Positions 14,433 to 23,281 of a stretch of 36,429 nt of DNA are shown here, one piece after another (within the stretch, counting starts at the first letter, position 1; every line of letters starts with the position of its first letter). Origin of the DNA: Planctomycetota bacterium (GTDB lineage: Bacteria; Planctomycetota; UBA1135); NCBI GenBank assembly GCA_003696625.1, contig RFGR01000063.1, positions 1 to 36,429 on the forward strand, read 5' to 3'. The notes below the pieces were generated by a model. It had not been told where the DNA came from. It ran no database searches and saw only the letters and a program-made list of their open reading frames with translations. Both the position numbers and the translations under genes were made by a program.

Positions 14433-16421
14433 ATGGCCCGGTTCCCTCTTCCCGCCTGGGCGGCGGCGCTGCTGGCGCTCCTGCTCGCGGCTCCGGCCGC
14501 GGCCCAGGTGGGGTCCGTCGGCGGCAAGGAGGGCCGGATCCGCCACGAGGGACCGACCGACGTGACCGCCCCTCCCCCGCCGGGCGGCGGCGGCGGCGAG
14601 GAGGAGGAGCCACCGCTGCCGAGGATCGCCAGCGGCGTCCGCTTCTTCCCGTTGCCGCCGATCCCGCCGGTTCCGGACTCCCGGCCGGAGGGGCCCGTGC
14701 GGATGCCGGCGCCGCTGACCGAGGACGGGGAGTGGCTGTTCTGGTGGCGATTGCACCGCTGGTCCCGGCTCCTCGGTCCGCCGCCGCCCGAGTCGGCGCC
14801 GCCGGTCACCCCGGGCTCCCGGCGCTCGGCGGCCGCGCCGCCGCCGCTGCCGGCGGCCGGCGCCGCCACCGTCCCCGACCTCGTCGCGCCGCAACTGCTC
14901 GCAGCCTGGCGCGAACGACCCGGCCGGGCCGAGATGCGGGCTGAGGTCCTGTTCGCCCTCGCCCGATGCGGCCGGGGCGCGGCGGTCCGAAGGGCGCTGC
15001 GGGAGGGCCTCGCCGATCCCGATCTGCGGGTGGTCGAGGCCTCCGCCCTCGGGCTGGGGGTGCTCGGCGGCACCCCGTCGCAGCCCCTCCTGGCCGCCCT
15101 GCTCGCCGACCGATCCGAGGGGCGGGCCCTGGTCGGACGCCACGAGGTGCCGCCGCGGGTTCGGGCCTTCGCCGCCTACGGCCTCGGCCTGCTGGCCCCG
15201 GCCACGCCCTGGCCGGGCCTGCGCGAAGCGATCGCAGATGCCCTCGAGGCCGGGCTCGAGGAGGACCGCCGGCAACCGACTCCCGACCTCGGGGTGGCCT
15301 GCGCTCTGGCCCTGGGACAGTTTCCCGGTCCGGATGCCGTCGACCGGGCGCCGCTGCTGCTCGGCGTGGTCCGGGACCCCCGCCGGCACGACCAGGTTCG
15401 GGCCGCCGCGGCGGTGGCGGCCGCCCGCCTGCTGGGCCGGGCCGGCGACGGCCCGCTGACCCGGGAGACTCTGCGCGCCTTCACCAAGCGGCTGCAGGCC
15501 CGCGGCGAGGACGTCCGCGTCCGGGCCTCCCTGGCCCTGGCCCTCGGCCGCCTCGGCTCGATCCCGGTCCTCGCTCCGGTGGCGGTCGAGCCCCTGGTCG
15601 AGTGCTTCGAAGACGAGCCCGACCCGCGCGTTCGGCACACCGCGGCGCTGGCCCTGGCCGAGATCGGCGCCGGCACGCATCCGGTGGCCCAGACCCGGGC
15701 CCTGCCGGCCTTGCTCGCCGGCCTGGCCCGCGGGCCGGACCGGGAACGCGGCTGGGCGGCACTCGGCCTGGCCTGGGCGGCGCTGCTGGCCCAGGAGGAC
15801 GGCCGATCCCTGCCGCTCGCGGTCCCGCAACGGATCCTCGAGGCCTTCCCGGATCGGAACCGGATGCAGCTCCGTTCCGCCGCCGCCCTCGCCCTGGGCG
15901 TGATGCGGCACCGCCCGGCCGAGGAAGCGCTCCTGGCGGCGCTGGACGAGATCGGGGATCCACGACTCCGGGCCGAGCTGGTCGCCGGCCTCGCCCTCCT
16001 CGCCCGTCCCTCCGTCCTGCTCGAGCGGATTCCAGCCGAGTTCGGGCGCCTGGATCCGCTGCGCGAGGACTACCAGGCCGCCTGCCTCGGCCTCGCCGGC
16101 CGCTCCCCGGATCTCCTGCTCGAGATCCTGACCTCCGGTATGGAGGCTTCCACCGCCGAGACCCGCGGCGAGTACGCGGCCGCGATCGGCCTGGGTTGGC
16201 TGACCGGCCTGCGGGCCGCGGTCGAACCCCTGCTCCGGCTCTGGCGGGACGGCCGCGCCCCGTTCGCGGTCGAACTCACGGCCGTCCAGTCCCTCGGCCG
16301 CCTGGCCGAGCGGGCCGGCCGACGCTGGAACGAGTCCTACCTCGACCTCCTGAATCCGTGGGCGGCGCCCCCGACCCTGCTCGGCACCCCGGAGCGGCCC
16401 GGAGTCTGCGACCGGCTCTGA
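14433..16421 (+). CDS. Exported HEAT-repeat protein (first of a tandem pair)
   Basis: A 662-residue protein with a clear signal peptide (residues 1-25, ending APAAAQ). A Pro/Gly/Glu-rich low-complexity stretch (about 45-85) precedes a short aromatic motif EWLFWWRLHRWSRLLG. From about residue 140 to the end it is a run of Ala/Leu-rich helical pairs typical of HEAT repeats (for example DPRVRHTAALALAEIGAG and VRVRASLALALGRLGS). It shares the aromatic motif and a block RAFAAYGLGLLA with the next gene, so the two look like diverged tandem copies. Such solenoids bind other proteins; a periplasmic or surface scaffold is plausible. The partner is unknown. Confidence 0.8.
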   Translation: MARFPLPAWAAALLALLLAAPAAAQVGSVGGKEGRIRHEGPTDVTAPPPPGGGGGEEEEPPLPRIASGVRFFPLPPIPPVPDSRPEGPVRMPAPLTEDGEWLFWWRLHRWSRLLGPPPPESAPPVTPGSRRSAAAPPPLPAAGAATVPDLVAPQLLAAWRERPGRAEMRAEVLFALARCGRGAAVRRALREGLADPDLRVVEASALGLGVLGGTPSQPLLAALLADRSEGRALVGRHEVPPRVRAFAAYGLGLLAPATPWPGLREAIADALEAGLEEDRRQPTPDLGVACALALGQFPGPDAVDRAPLLLGVVRDPRRHDQVRAAAAVAAARLLGRAGDGPLTRETLRAFTKRLQARGEDVRVRASLALALGRLGSIPVLAPVAVEPLVECFEDEPDPRVRHTAALALAEIGAGTHPVAQTRALPALLAGLARGPDRERGWAALGLAWAALLAQEDGRSLPLAVPQRILEAFPDRNRMQLRSAAALALGVMRHRPAEEALLAALDEIGDPRLRAELVAGLALLARPSVLLERIPAEFGRLDPLREDYQAACLGLAGRSPDLLLEILTSGMEASTAETRGEYAAAIGLGWLTGLRAAVEPLLRLWRDGRAPFAVELTAVQSLGRLAERAGRRWNESYLDLLNPWAAPPTLLGTPERPGVCDRL

Positions 16422-16481
16422 ACCGGAGCGGGCGCCGTTACCGCCGGGTAACCTCCGGATTCGCCCTCGCCCCGCCGCTGC

Positions 16482-16490
16482 TGGTACACT
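16482..16490 (+). promoter_or_regulatory. Candidate extended -10 promoter of the second HEAT-repeat gene
   Basis: TGGTACACT fits the extended -10 form TGnTAxxxT and lies 61 bases before ATG 16552. No good -35 is visible. An inverted repeat GTTACC/GGTAAC (16438-16453) stands just upstream and could be an operator or the end of the previous transcript. Confidence 0.35.
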
Positions 16491-16551
16491 CTTTGCTGCC
16501 GACCGGGTGACGGCTGGATTCTCCTCCGCCACTCCATCTTCGGAGAAACGC

Positions 16552-18576
16552 ATGAACCGCTGGCTCCTCTTCCTGACGCTGTGCGCGTCCCTGGCCCTCG
16601 GGGCCGATCTCGCCGCCCACGGCGGCACCTACCGCGGCCCGGGCGACACCGTGCCGCCGGGCGGCGGCGGCGCCGCGACGCCGACCACCCCGACCGCGCC
16701 GGCCACCCCGGCCACTCCGGCGACGCCGGCCACTCCGGCCACCCCGGCCGCGCCGGGCACGCCGACCACTCCGGTCATCCCGACCGCGCCCACCCAGAAC
16801 CAGCCCAAGCAGGCCACCACCGGCACACCGCCGTCGGACGACCTGACCCGTTGGGTCTACTGGTGGGAGTTCAACAAGGAGCCCTTCCTGAACCTGAAGG
16901 CGAAGGTCCACAGCGGCACGATCGCCACCGGCGAGAACGAGCTGCTCACCGGCCTGGAGGCGTTCAACACGAGCAACAACACCTTCAAGCCGACCGTCCA
17001 GCAGATCACGACGATGGTCATTCCGGCCCTGCGCAAGGCGCTCGAGGAGACCGACAACGTCGACATCCAATCCTCGGCCACGGTCGCCCTGGCCAAGATC
17101 GGCCTCGACCCGACCGTGATCGACCTGTTCAAGCCTCTGCTCTCGGTCGGCAGCCAGGAGATCCGCGAGACCGCCGCCCTCGCCTACGGCATCCTGCAGG
17201 ACCCGGTGTCGCTGCCGGTGCTCCAGGCCCTGGCGCTCGACACGCCCGAGGGCCGGCAGCTGACCGGAGAACAGACCGGCGTCGCCGCCCGCACCCGTGC
17301 CTTCGCGGTGTACGGCCTCGGCCTCCTCGCCTACGCCTCCGACGATCCCGCCTTCCGGGCCTCGATCGCCGACACCCTGTGGTCGATCCTCTCCACCGAC
17401 CAGAGTTCCCTGAAGGACATCCGCGTCGCCGCGGTGATTTCGCTCGGCCTCTCCCGGGTCGAGGGCGCCAAGCTGGACGAGGTCGTCACGAACCTGAACG
17501 CCTGGCTGGCCGACACCGGCCACGATCACTTGGTCCGCGCCCACTGCCCGAACGCGATCGCCAAGCTGATCGGCAACGCCGGCACGCCCGAGCAGGCCGA
17601 CCGCTACGCTCGCGAGATCCTGCCCTACCTGGACAAGGGCAGCAAGGCCGAGGCGGAGGTGCTCCAATCCGCCACCCAAGCGATCGGGATGCTCGCTCCG
17701 GCCTGCACTCCGGCCACCCAGAAGGAGATCTTCGACACCCTGGTCCGGGTCGCCGACGAGGGCAAGGACGTCCAGCAGAAGAACTACTCCGCGATCTCGC
17801 TGGCCTACCTCGGCGCCGGCGCGCCCGACGGCAGCCCGATCCGGAACGACGTGATCGAGTTCCTGATGAAGGAGACCGCCAAGGGCAGCACCTCCTACCG
17901 GCCCTGGGCCGGCCTGGCTCTCGGCGTGATGGCCTTCAAGATCGACGAGGCCCAGTCCGGAATCATGCCCGAGGTCGCCGCCGAGGCGGTCCAGGCCCGC
18001 TTCAAAAAGGAGAGCGACCCGGCCAACAAGGGCGCCTTCGCGATCGCCCTCGGCCTGATGAAGTACGTCAAGGCCGAGAAGGACGTGGCCGAAGCGATGA
18101 AGAAGTCGCGCGACGAGGAGCTGCGCGGCTACTGCGCGGTCGGTCTGGGCCTGATGGGCGCCCGCGACCACCGCGACTACATCGCCGAGATGGTCACCGA
18201 GAGCCGCCGACAGCCGGCTCTGCTCCAGCAGGCGTCGATCGCCCTCGGCCTGATGCAGGACCACGAAGCGGTCGACATCCTGCTCCAGATCATGAATCCG
18301 CCGGACGGCCGGCCGCCGCTGTCGGTCCTCTCGGCCGCCGCCACGGCGATCGGGTTCATCGGTGATCACCGCTCGATCACGCCGCTGATCTCCCTGCTCG
18401 AGAACGACCGGGACTTCACGCCGCTCGGCCGCGCCTTCTCGGCCGTGGCGCTGGGGTTGGTCTGCGACAAGGAGATCCTGCCCTGGAACTCCAAGATCGC
18501 CCAGGATCTGAACTACCGCGCCGCCGTCGCCACCTTGGTCGATCCGGCCGGCACCGGCATCCTGGACATCCTCTAG
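16552..18576 (+). CDS. Exported HEAT-repeat protein (second of a tandem pair)
   Basis: A 674-residue protein. ATG 16552 is chosen over the longer frame because GGAG at 16542-16545 precedes it and a signal peptide starts at once (MNRWLLFLTLCASLALGADLAAHGG). A Thr-Pro-Ala linker (about 40-80) is followed by RWVYWWEFNKEPFLNL, the same aromatic motif as in the upstream gene, then HEAT repeats to about residue 640 (for example RTRAFAVYGLGLLAY, YRPWAGLALGVMAF, GYCAVGLGLMGARDH). Residues are less Arg-rich and more Lys-rich than in its paralogue, and codons are very regular, hinting at higher expression. Probable exported scaffold; function unknown. Confidence 0.82.
   Translation: MNRWLLFLTLCASLALGADLAAHGGTYRGPGDTVPPGGGGAATPTTPTAPATPATPATPATPATPAAPGTPTTPVIPTAPTQNQPKQATTGTPPSDDLTRWVYWWEFNKEPFLNLKAKVHSGTIATGENELLTGLEAFNTSNNTFKPTVQQITTMVIPALRKALEETDNVDIQSSATVALAKIGLDPTVIDLFKPLLSVGSQEIRETAALAYGILQDPVSLPVLQALALDTPEGRQLTGEQTGVAARTRAFAVYGLGLLAYASDDPAFRASIADTLWSILSTDQSSLKDIRVAAVISLGLSRVEGAKLDEVVTNLNAWLADTGHDHLVRAHCPNAIAKLIGNAGTPEQADRYAREILPYLDKGSKAEAEVLQSATQAIGMLAPACTPATQKEIFDTLVRVADEGKDVQQKNYSAISLAYLGAGAPDGSPIRNDVIEFLMKETAKGSTSYRPWAGLALGVMAFKIDEAQSGIMPEVAAEAVQARFKKESDPANKGAFAIALGLMKYVKAEKDVAEAMKKSRDEELRGYCAVGLGLMGARDHRDYIAEMVTESRRQPALLQQASIALGLMQDHEAVDILLQIMNPPDGRPPLSVLSAAATAIGFIGDHRSITPLISLLENDRDFTPLGRAFSAVALGLVCDKEILPWNSKIAQDLNYRAAVATLVDPAGTGILDIL
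16702..16746 (+). repeat. Five tandem 9-base units coding Ala-Thr-Pro
   Basis: Five consecutive 9-base units, each gcN-acN-ccg, encode an Ala-Thr-Pro run inside the linker of the second HEAT-repeat protein. Third bases vary between units, so the peptide is conserved better than the DNA. Such linkers are usually flexible and exposed. The number of units could vary between strains by slippage. Confidence 0.75.
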
Positions 18577-19256
18577 GGCCGCCGCGTTTCTTCCTCCCGG
18601 GCGGGGCCGGTCGGACCGGCTCCGTCCGGGTTGTCTCTCGGCCCGGCCGCGTGCCGGCGGCGCCGGAACCGGCCCGGCGGCAGCCGGCGGAAGCCGGCCA
18701 CCAGCTCGGCCGCGGTCCGCTCGAACTCCTCCCCCGCCGGGGCGCGCAGGAGGAAGCGAGCGCCGCCGCCGGTCACCCGCTTGACCCGGCAGCGGCCGAG
18801 ACGGGGGGACCAAAGGGTCTCGCCGGCGAGGATCCAGGGCAGGTCCTCGGCCTCGATTGCTCGCCCGGGGACCGGGCCCGGGTCGGCCACCACGGTCGCG
18901 GCCACCTCGAGCGGGCTGCCCCGGCGGCGGATCAGGCCGGCCAGGGCGGCGGCCGCCGCCGGCAGGATCGGAGCCTCCAGGGTGGTCTCGACCTGGAGTC
19001 GGAGCCCGGTCGCGAAGTGCCGGCCGGAGCGAAGCAGGGCCGAGCGGGGCGGTGGGAGTTCGAGCAGGCCCTGGCGCCGCCAAGTTTCGAGCAGCGGTCG
19101 GGCGTCGAGCAGACCGGTCCGTTCCCAGGCCAGCCGGCTCGCCGCGCCACCCTCCCGGACCAGCCGCCGGGCCAGCCCTTCCAGCTCCTCGCGAGCCAGG
19201 GGCTCGAGGGCGCGGGCGCCGTCGCGGCCGTGGACCAGGAGCGCGGCCCGACTCAT
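18573..19256 (-). CDS. Protein of unknown function, last gene of the purM-led operon
   Basis: A 227-residue basic protein, about one sixth arginine, with no signal peptide or membrane helix. The centre (about residues 70-185) looks like an alpha/beta fold with several short strands (GLRLQVETTLEAPIL, LEVAATVVAD, RFLLRAP); the final ~40 residues are Arg/Gly/Pro-rich and probably disordered. I do not recognise a family. Its ATG at 19256 overlaps the stop of the preceding gene (ATGA), so it is translated from the purM operon. Its stop overlaps the stop of the second HEAT gene on the other strand by 4 bases. Confidence 0.6.
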   Translation of the reverse strand: MSRAALLVHGRDGARALEPLAREELEGLARRLVREGGAASRLAWERTGLLDARPLLETWRRQGLLELPPPRSALLRSGRHFATGLRLQVETTLEAPILPAAAAALAGLIRRRGSPLEVAATVVADPGPVPGRAIEAEDLPWILAGETLWSPRLGRCRVKRVTGGGARFLLRAPAGEEFERTAAELVAGFRRLPPGRFRRRRHAAGPRDNPDGAGPTGPAREEETRRP

Positions 19257-19795
19257 CCCTCGTCGGCCCGGGTCCGGGCGAGCAGGAGGAGGACGAGGCC
19301 GAGGAGCAGAGCCAGGGCGGCGAACGGCGCCGCGCGGGCCCGGCGCCCGGCGGCGGCGACCGCCTCGGCGTGTTCGAGCTCGGCCGCCAGCCAGTCGCGC
19401 AGGCCGGCGACCGCCTGCCGCTCGGCCGGGCTGACCGTGGGGTCGTCGGCGAAGCGGCGCAAGAACCGTTCGGCCTCGGCCCGGGTCCGCCGGTGCCGGG
19501 AAGGATCGAGGGCGTCGAGGCGGAGGCCGAAGCGCCAGCCGAGCGGACCTTCAGGCGCGAGCCGGCGCAAGGCGGCGACGTCGGATCTCGCCTCGGCCAG
19601 GGCGCCGCAGGCGAAGTGGAGCAGGAAGCGGGCGGCGAGGTTGTTCTCGTCCTCCGGCGCCGCTCGGAGTTCGGCGTGCCGGGCCAGGCAGCCGGCGGCG
19701 TCGACCGGCACCGCCCAGGGATCCTGGGCGCCCAGCCGGTCGGCGGCGAACATCAACAGCGAGGCGACCGCGACGGCACGGACGGCGGCGCTCAC
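19253..19795 (-). CDS. Small exported protein with C-terminal membrane anchor
   Basis: A 180-residue protein. GTG 19795 is preferred over ATG 19813 because it forms a GTGA overlap with the upstream stop and has GGGAGG 6 bases before it. The N-terminus (AVRAVAVASLLMFAADRLGAQ) looks like a signal peptide; the body is helical, reminiscent of TPR-like arrays (WRFGLRLDALDPSRHRRTRAEAERFLRRF); residues ~155-173 form one hydrophobic helix followed by RTRADEG, giving a likely Nout-Cin anchor. No family recognised. Probably works with the other exported products of this operon. Confidence 0.6.
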   Translation of the reverse strand: MSAAVRAVAVASLLMFAADRLGAQDPWAVPVDAAGCLARHAELRAAPEDENNLAARFLLHFACGALAEARSDVAALRRLAPEGPLGWRFGLRLDALDPSRHRRTRAEAERFLRRFADDPTVSPAERQAVAGLRDWLAAELEHAEAVAAAGRRARAAPFAALALLLGLVLLLLARTRADEG

Positions 19796-21381
19796 GAGTC
19801 GCCTCCCAGCCATTCCCGCGCCAGAGCCAGGGCCAGGTCGGAGCGATCGTCGAGGAACGGTCGTCCGGGGTCGAGCGCCGGCCCTTCCCGGACCTGGCCG
19901 GGTAGGACCGCACCGGCCAGTTCCCGGGGCAGACCGCCGGGAAGCGTCGCGGCCAGGGCGTCGAGCGGTGCCAGCGGCCGTTCGCGGCGGGCGAAAACGA
20001 CCACGTTGCGGGCGAAGGGCACCTCGTGCAGGCGCACCCCGCCGGCCGGGAAGGCCTCCACCAGGCCGCCGAGGATGCCGCGCACGGTCCGCCCGCGGCC
20101 GGCTCGGCGCGCGGCGGTGCCGAGGTTCAGCGCCAGGACGCCGCCGGGTCGGAGGTGGGCGCGGGCCTCGCGGAAGAACTCGAGCGTGGCCAGGTGGCCG
20201 GGAATCTCGAACTGGGCCGCGTAGGCGTCGACGAGCAGGAAGTCGAGGTCGGGCGGCGCGCCGCGCAGGGCGACCCGCCCGTCACCGATGACGACCTCCG
20301 TCCGCGCTGCGGCCGCGGCCGTCGCCGGAAGCCATTTCCGTCCCAGCTCGACCGCGGCCGGATCGAGTTCGACCCCGACCGCCCGCCAGTCGCGCCCGCC
20401 GAGGACCGCCGCCACCGGGCCGAGCGCGGCCCCGCAAGCGTGGCCGATCGACCAGAAGCGGACCGGACGGTCCGCCGCCGCGCCGTCGAGGGCGTAGCAC
20501 GGGGCCAGCGCGAAGAGGTCGTAGTAGCCGCCGGGCCAGGGGGAATCGGGCAGCCAGCGCGACTGGTAGCTGTCCAGCCCCTCGTTCATCTGCAGCCAGC
20601 GCTCGACCGGGCCGGGGGCGGCCGGGTCGCGGAACTCGACCACCCGCAGGCGCTGGTAGGGCGTCTCGCGCACCTCGCGGACCTCGCTCTCGAGGCCGGG
20701 CAGCGCCGGCAGATTCGCGTTCGCGGCCGGGTCCGGCGCCAGCAGCGGCAACAACGGCAGCAGCGCCGGGGCCGCCCGCCGGCAACGACGGCCGGCCGAG
20801 GCGAGCAGGGCGCCGGCCAGGACCAGGGCGGCGGCGACCAGGGCCAGCGTGGGCCGGATGCCGAGGACCGGCAGGGCCAGGTAGGTCGAGCCGAAGACGC
20901 CGAGCAGCGAGCCGGCGGTGCCGGCGGCGGAGACTTCGCCGGCGGCGCGACCGGCGCCGCGGGCGGCGGAACGGGCCTCGACCAGGAGCGGCGCCACCAT
21001 CGCCAGCAGCAGGACCGGCGGGGCGAAGAACAACAGCGCCCCGGCCAGGGACCCGCCGACCGCGATCCCGGCCGCCTCCTCCAGGCGGAGGTCCGGCGGC
21101 AGCAGCCAGGCGCAGAACGGCCCGAGGAGGGCGAGGGCGAGGGCGAGCAGTAGGCCGGCGCCGCCGAGCAGGACGGCGGCGGTCGGGAGCGGCGGCCGTC
21201 CGCTCCGGGCCAGGCGGCCGCCGAGGGCGGCGCCGGCGGCCATCGCCGCCAGGACGACCCCGATCTGGTTCGTCCAGACCAGCGAGGTGGTGCCGAACCA
21301 GGGCGCCAGCCAGCGGACCCCGAGGATCTCCAGGCTGAGGGCGGCGAAGCCGGCGAGAGCGGCGGCGAGGAGGGCGGTCAT
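19792..21381 (-). CDS. Membrane-fused spermidine-synthase-like protein
   Basis: A 529-residue protein. Residues 1 to about 205 form roughly six to eight hydrophobic helices separated by short Arg-rich loops; residues ~215-520 resemble the spermidine synthase fold: WLQMNEGLDSYQSRW, a SAM-site-like turn (WSIGHACGAALGP), VGVELDPAAVELG, IGDGRVAL and LLVDAYAAQFEIPGHLATLEFF. This is the plan of 'fused MFS/spermidine synthase' proteins common in bacteria. The glycine-rich loop is degenerate (GHACGAALG instead of GGGxGxxxRE), so true aminopropyl transfer is doubtful. ATG 21381 overlaps the preceding stop (ATGA). Confidence 0.75.
   Translation of the reverse strand: MTALLAAALAGFAALSLEILGVRWLAPWFGTTSLVWTNQIGVVLAAMAAGAALGGRLARSGRPPLPTAAVLLGGAGLLLALALALLGPFCAWLLPPDLRLEEAAGIAVGGSLAGALLFFAPPVLLLAMVAPLLVEARSAARGAGRAAGEVSAAGTAGSLLGVFGSTYLALPVLGIRPTLALVAAALVLAGALLASAGRRCRRAAPALLPLLPLLAPDPAANANLPALPGLESEVREVRETPYQRLRVVEFRDPAAPGPVERWLQMNEGLDSYQSRWLPDSPWPGGYYDLFALAPCYALDGAAADRPVRFWSIGHACGAALGPVAAVLGGRDWRAVGVELDPAAVELGRKWLPATAAAAARTEVVIGDGRVALRGAPPDLDFLLVDAYAAQFEIPGHLATLEFFREARAHLRPGGVLALNLGTAARRAGRGRTVRGILGGLVEAFPAGGVRLHEVPFARNVVVFARRERPLAPLDALAATLPGGLPRELAGAVLPGQVREGPALDPGRPFLDDRSDLALALAREWLGGDS
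19802..19807 (-). promoter_or_regulatory. Ribosome binding site deciding the 19795 start
   Basis: GGGAGG on the minus strand ends 6 bases before GTG 19795, inside the 3' end of the previous gene. It falls between the two possible starts and therefore supports GTG 19795 over ATG 19813. Confidence 0.55.
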
Positions 21382-22739
21382 CGGGCGGCGGGCTGCAGGT
21401 CGAGGCCCCGGATCATCGCCGGATAGAGGGACCAGGGGTCGGGGTTGCGGGCGAAGTTCTCGAGCAGGGTGGTCAGGCTGCGCCGGGCCTGGAAGCGGTA
21501 GATTCGATCAGAGCCGAGATGGCGGATCTCGATTGGGCGCTCGAGATCGAGCAGCCGGTCGTTCAGGTAGAGGTCGAGCGAGTGGACGCCGCTGCCGCGC
21601 ACTTCGAGCCGGTTCCGTTCCCGGTCCGCCCGCAGGCGGAAGCGGCTTGGACCGGCGCGGCCGTCCGGCTCGAAGGAAGTTGCCTGGGCCCACCAGGCGC
21701 GGCCGGCGGCGGGATGGAGGACGGCGAACTCGAAAGAGGCTGGATCCGGTCGCCGCGGCGGCGTCGTCTCGCACCAGGCCAGGGCGCCGGCGAGGTCGCC
21801 GAAAGCGAGGAAGCGGCTCTGGTCCTCCCCGCCCCCGGCCGCGAGGAGATTGTCCCGCGCGGCGTGAAGGAGGCGGACGAGTTGGACCTGCCGCGAACGC
21901 TCCGGCCGCGGTCCGCTCAAGTCCAGCCGGGCGGGCCAGGTTGGGAACAGCAGGCCGGGCAAGGTGGTGTGGGGCGCGACCTGCAGGAAGCTGCGCAGGG
22001 CCCGCCGGACGCTCTCCTGCCAGGGCCAGCCGGCCCACCAATGGCCGGGGCCGGCCAGGGCGACCAGGTCGAAGAAATGTGGCATCGTGCCGCCGAGGAG
22101 GGTGGCGGCGGTGCCGGCGCCCGGTCGGGCGACCAGATGGATCCGATTCCGGTCCACCGGGGCCAGCCGCAGCACCTCGGCCAGGGCGTCGAGCAGACGG
22201 CGGCGTCCCTCGGCCAGCACTTGCTCGGGATCGGCGGACGGCAGGTCGAGGCGCAGGACGAGCTGGCCGGGCGGCCAGGCGGAGTCGGCCGGTTCGTCCC
22301 CGGTCGCCTCCGGGGCGATTCCGAGCAGCACCAGCAGCGGCCGGGGACCGGCCGGAGGATCGGCCGGCACGAACAGCCGGTAGTCCTGGCCGAAGCGGGA
22401 GCTGCGGCGCCGGTGCCAGCCCGGGGGCGGCGGCGACGCCGGACCCAGGGCGGCGGCGAGGACGTCGGTCCAGGCGGCCGTCTCGGCCAGGGGGTCGCGG
22501 CCGAGGAGGCGTGCGAGTCCGTCGACCCGCTCCCCCACCGCGGCGGCGGCCGCCGCCGCCGCCGCCTCGTCGCCCTGTTCGACCGCCCGGATCCAGTCGG
22601 CCAAGGCCGCCACCAGCCGTCCGCGCTCCGGTTCCGGGAAGGGTTCGACCGCGGCCGGGACCGTCTGGGACGGGGCGAGCGCTCGGGCGGCGCCGGGCAG
22701 CAGGGCGAGGGCGGCGAAGCAGACCGCGCCCGGCCTCAC
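21378..22739 (-). CDS. Exported protein resembling an alpha/beta hydrolase without a visible catalytic serine
   Basis: A 453-residue protein with an N-terminal signal-like segment (AVCFAALALLPGAARALA). GTG 22739 is used because it overlaps the upstream stop (GTGA). Residues ~150-265 follow the layout of esterase/peptidase S9-like domains (RPLLVLLGIAPEA..., then ...PVDRNRIHLVARPGAGTAATLLGGTMPHFFDLVALAGPGHWW), but where GxSxxG is expected the sequence is ARPGAGT with no serine. It may be a pseudo-enzyme or binding protein. The C-terminal ~100 residues look beta-rich (RFRLRADRERNRLEVRGSG...LDLYLNDRLLDL). The family call is by eye. Confidence 0.6.
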   Translation of the reverse strand: MRPGAVCFAALALLPGAARALAPSQTVPAAVEPFPEPERGRLVAALADWIRAVEQGDEAAAAAAAAAVGERVDGLARLLGRDPLAETAAWTDVLAAALGPASPPPPGWHRRRSSRFGQDYRLFVPADPPAGPRPLLVLLGIAPEATGDEPADSAWPPGQLVLRLDLPSADPEQVLAEGRRRLLDALAEVLRLAPVDRNRIHLVARPGAGTAATLLGGTMPHFFDLVALAGPGHWWAGWPWQESVRRALRSFLQVAPHTTLPGLLFPTWPARLDLSGPRPERSRQVQLVRLLHAARDNLLAAGGGEDQSRFLAFGDLAGALAWCETTPPRRPDPASFEFAVLHPAAGRAWWAQATSFEPDGRAGPSRFRLRADRERNRLEVRGSGVHSLDLYLNDRLLDLERPIEIRHLGSDRIYRFQARRSLTTLLENFARNPDPWSLYPAMIRGLDLQPAAR

Positions 22740-23281
22740 CGCCGCCGGTCCCTCCGCACGAGCACCGCCAGCGCCAGATCGCGCGGGTCGGCGGACCGCA
22801 GCTCGGTCGCGGCCGGGGCCTCGAGTCGCAACCAAGCCAGGTTGCTGCGCAGCCGGGCGTCCTCCGGCCAGCGGGCGAGGGCCTGTTCGAGAGCCGCCTC
22901 GGTCTCCGCCAGGCGGCCCTCCCCCCACAGCGCCAGGCACAGCTCCAGGGTCGTCTCGAGGCCGCCGGCGGCCGCCGCCTCGGGGTCGAGCGGTAGTCGG
23001 TGCCGGCGTTCGTGCAGGATCAGATTGGCCCGGTCGCGGTCGCCGCCGGACCGCGCCAGCAGGCGCCAGCCGGCCTCGACCCGCGGATCGGTGGAGTGGT
23101 CGAGGCGCCGGACCAAGTGAAACAGGCGGCGGCGGGCCGCTTCGTCCGGCTGGGCCGGGGCGGCGGCCAGGAAGGCGTCGAGGCGCTCGAGCAACCGGGC
23201 CCGCCGGGCGGCGAGCCGCGGCTCGCCGCCGCCCCCGCCAAGGGCGAGCAGCAGAAGCAGGAACGAAATCAGTCCAGCCAA
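22736..23281 (-). CDS. Small exported helical (TPR-like) protein
   Basis: A 181-residue protein. The frame begins at TTG 23281 (LAGLISFLLLLLALGGGGGEP), giving a signal or anchor segment. This start overlaps the last 13 bases of purM, which fits coupled translation although TTG is weak. The body has helical pairs; the section LETTLELCLALWGEGRLAETEAALEQALARWPEDARLRSNLAWL is one clear TPR-like unit. Role unknown; probable periplasmic or membrane-tethered partner of the neighbouring exported proteins. Confidence 0.65.
   Translation of the reverse strand: MAGLISFLLLLLALGGGGGEPRLAARRARLLERLDAFLAAAPAQPDEAARRRLFHLVRRLDHSTDPRVEAGWRLLARSGGDRDRANLILHERRHRLPLDPEAAAAGGLETTLELCLALWGEGRLAETEAALEQALARWPEDARLRSNLAWLRLEAPAATELRSADPRDLALAVLVRRDRRR

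Noticed and set aside
16702-16746. Tandem 9-base repeats as a CRISPR or non-coding repeat
   Set aside because: They are in frame, have no spacers and encode a simple Ala-Thr-Pro linker.
23269-23281. Frameshift or misassembly at the purM/TTG-start overlap
   Set aside because: Both frames are intact. The purM C-terminus is complete and the downstream gene begins with a proper signal-like segment.
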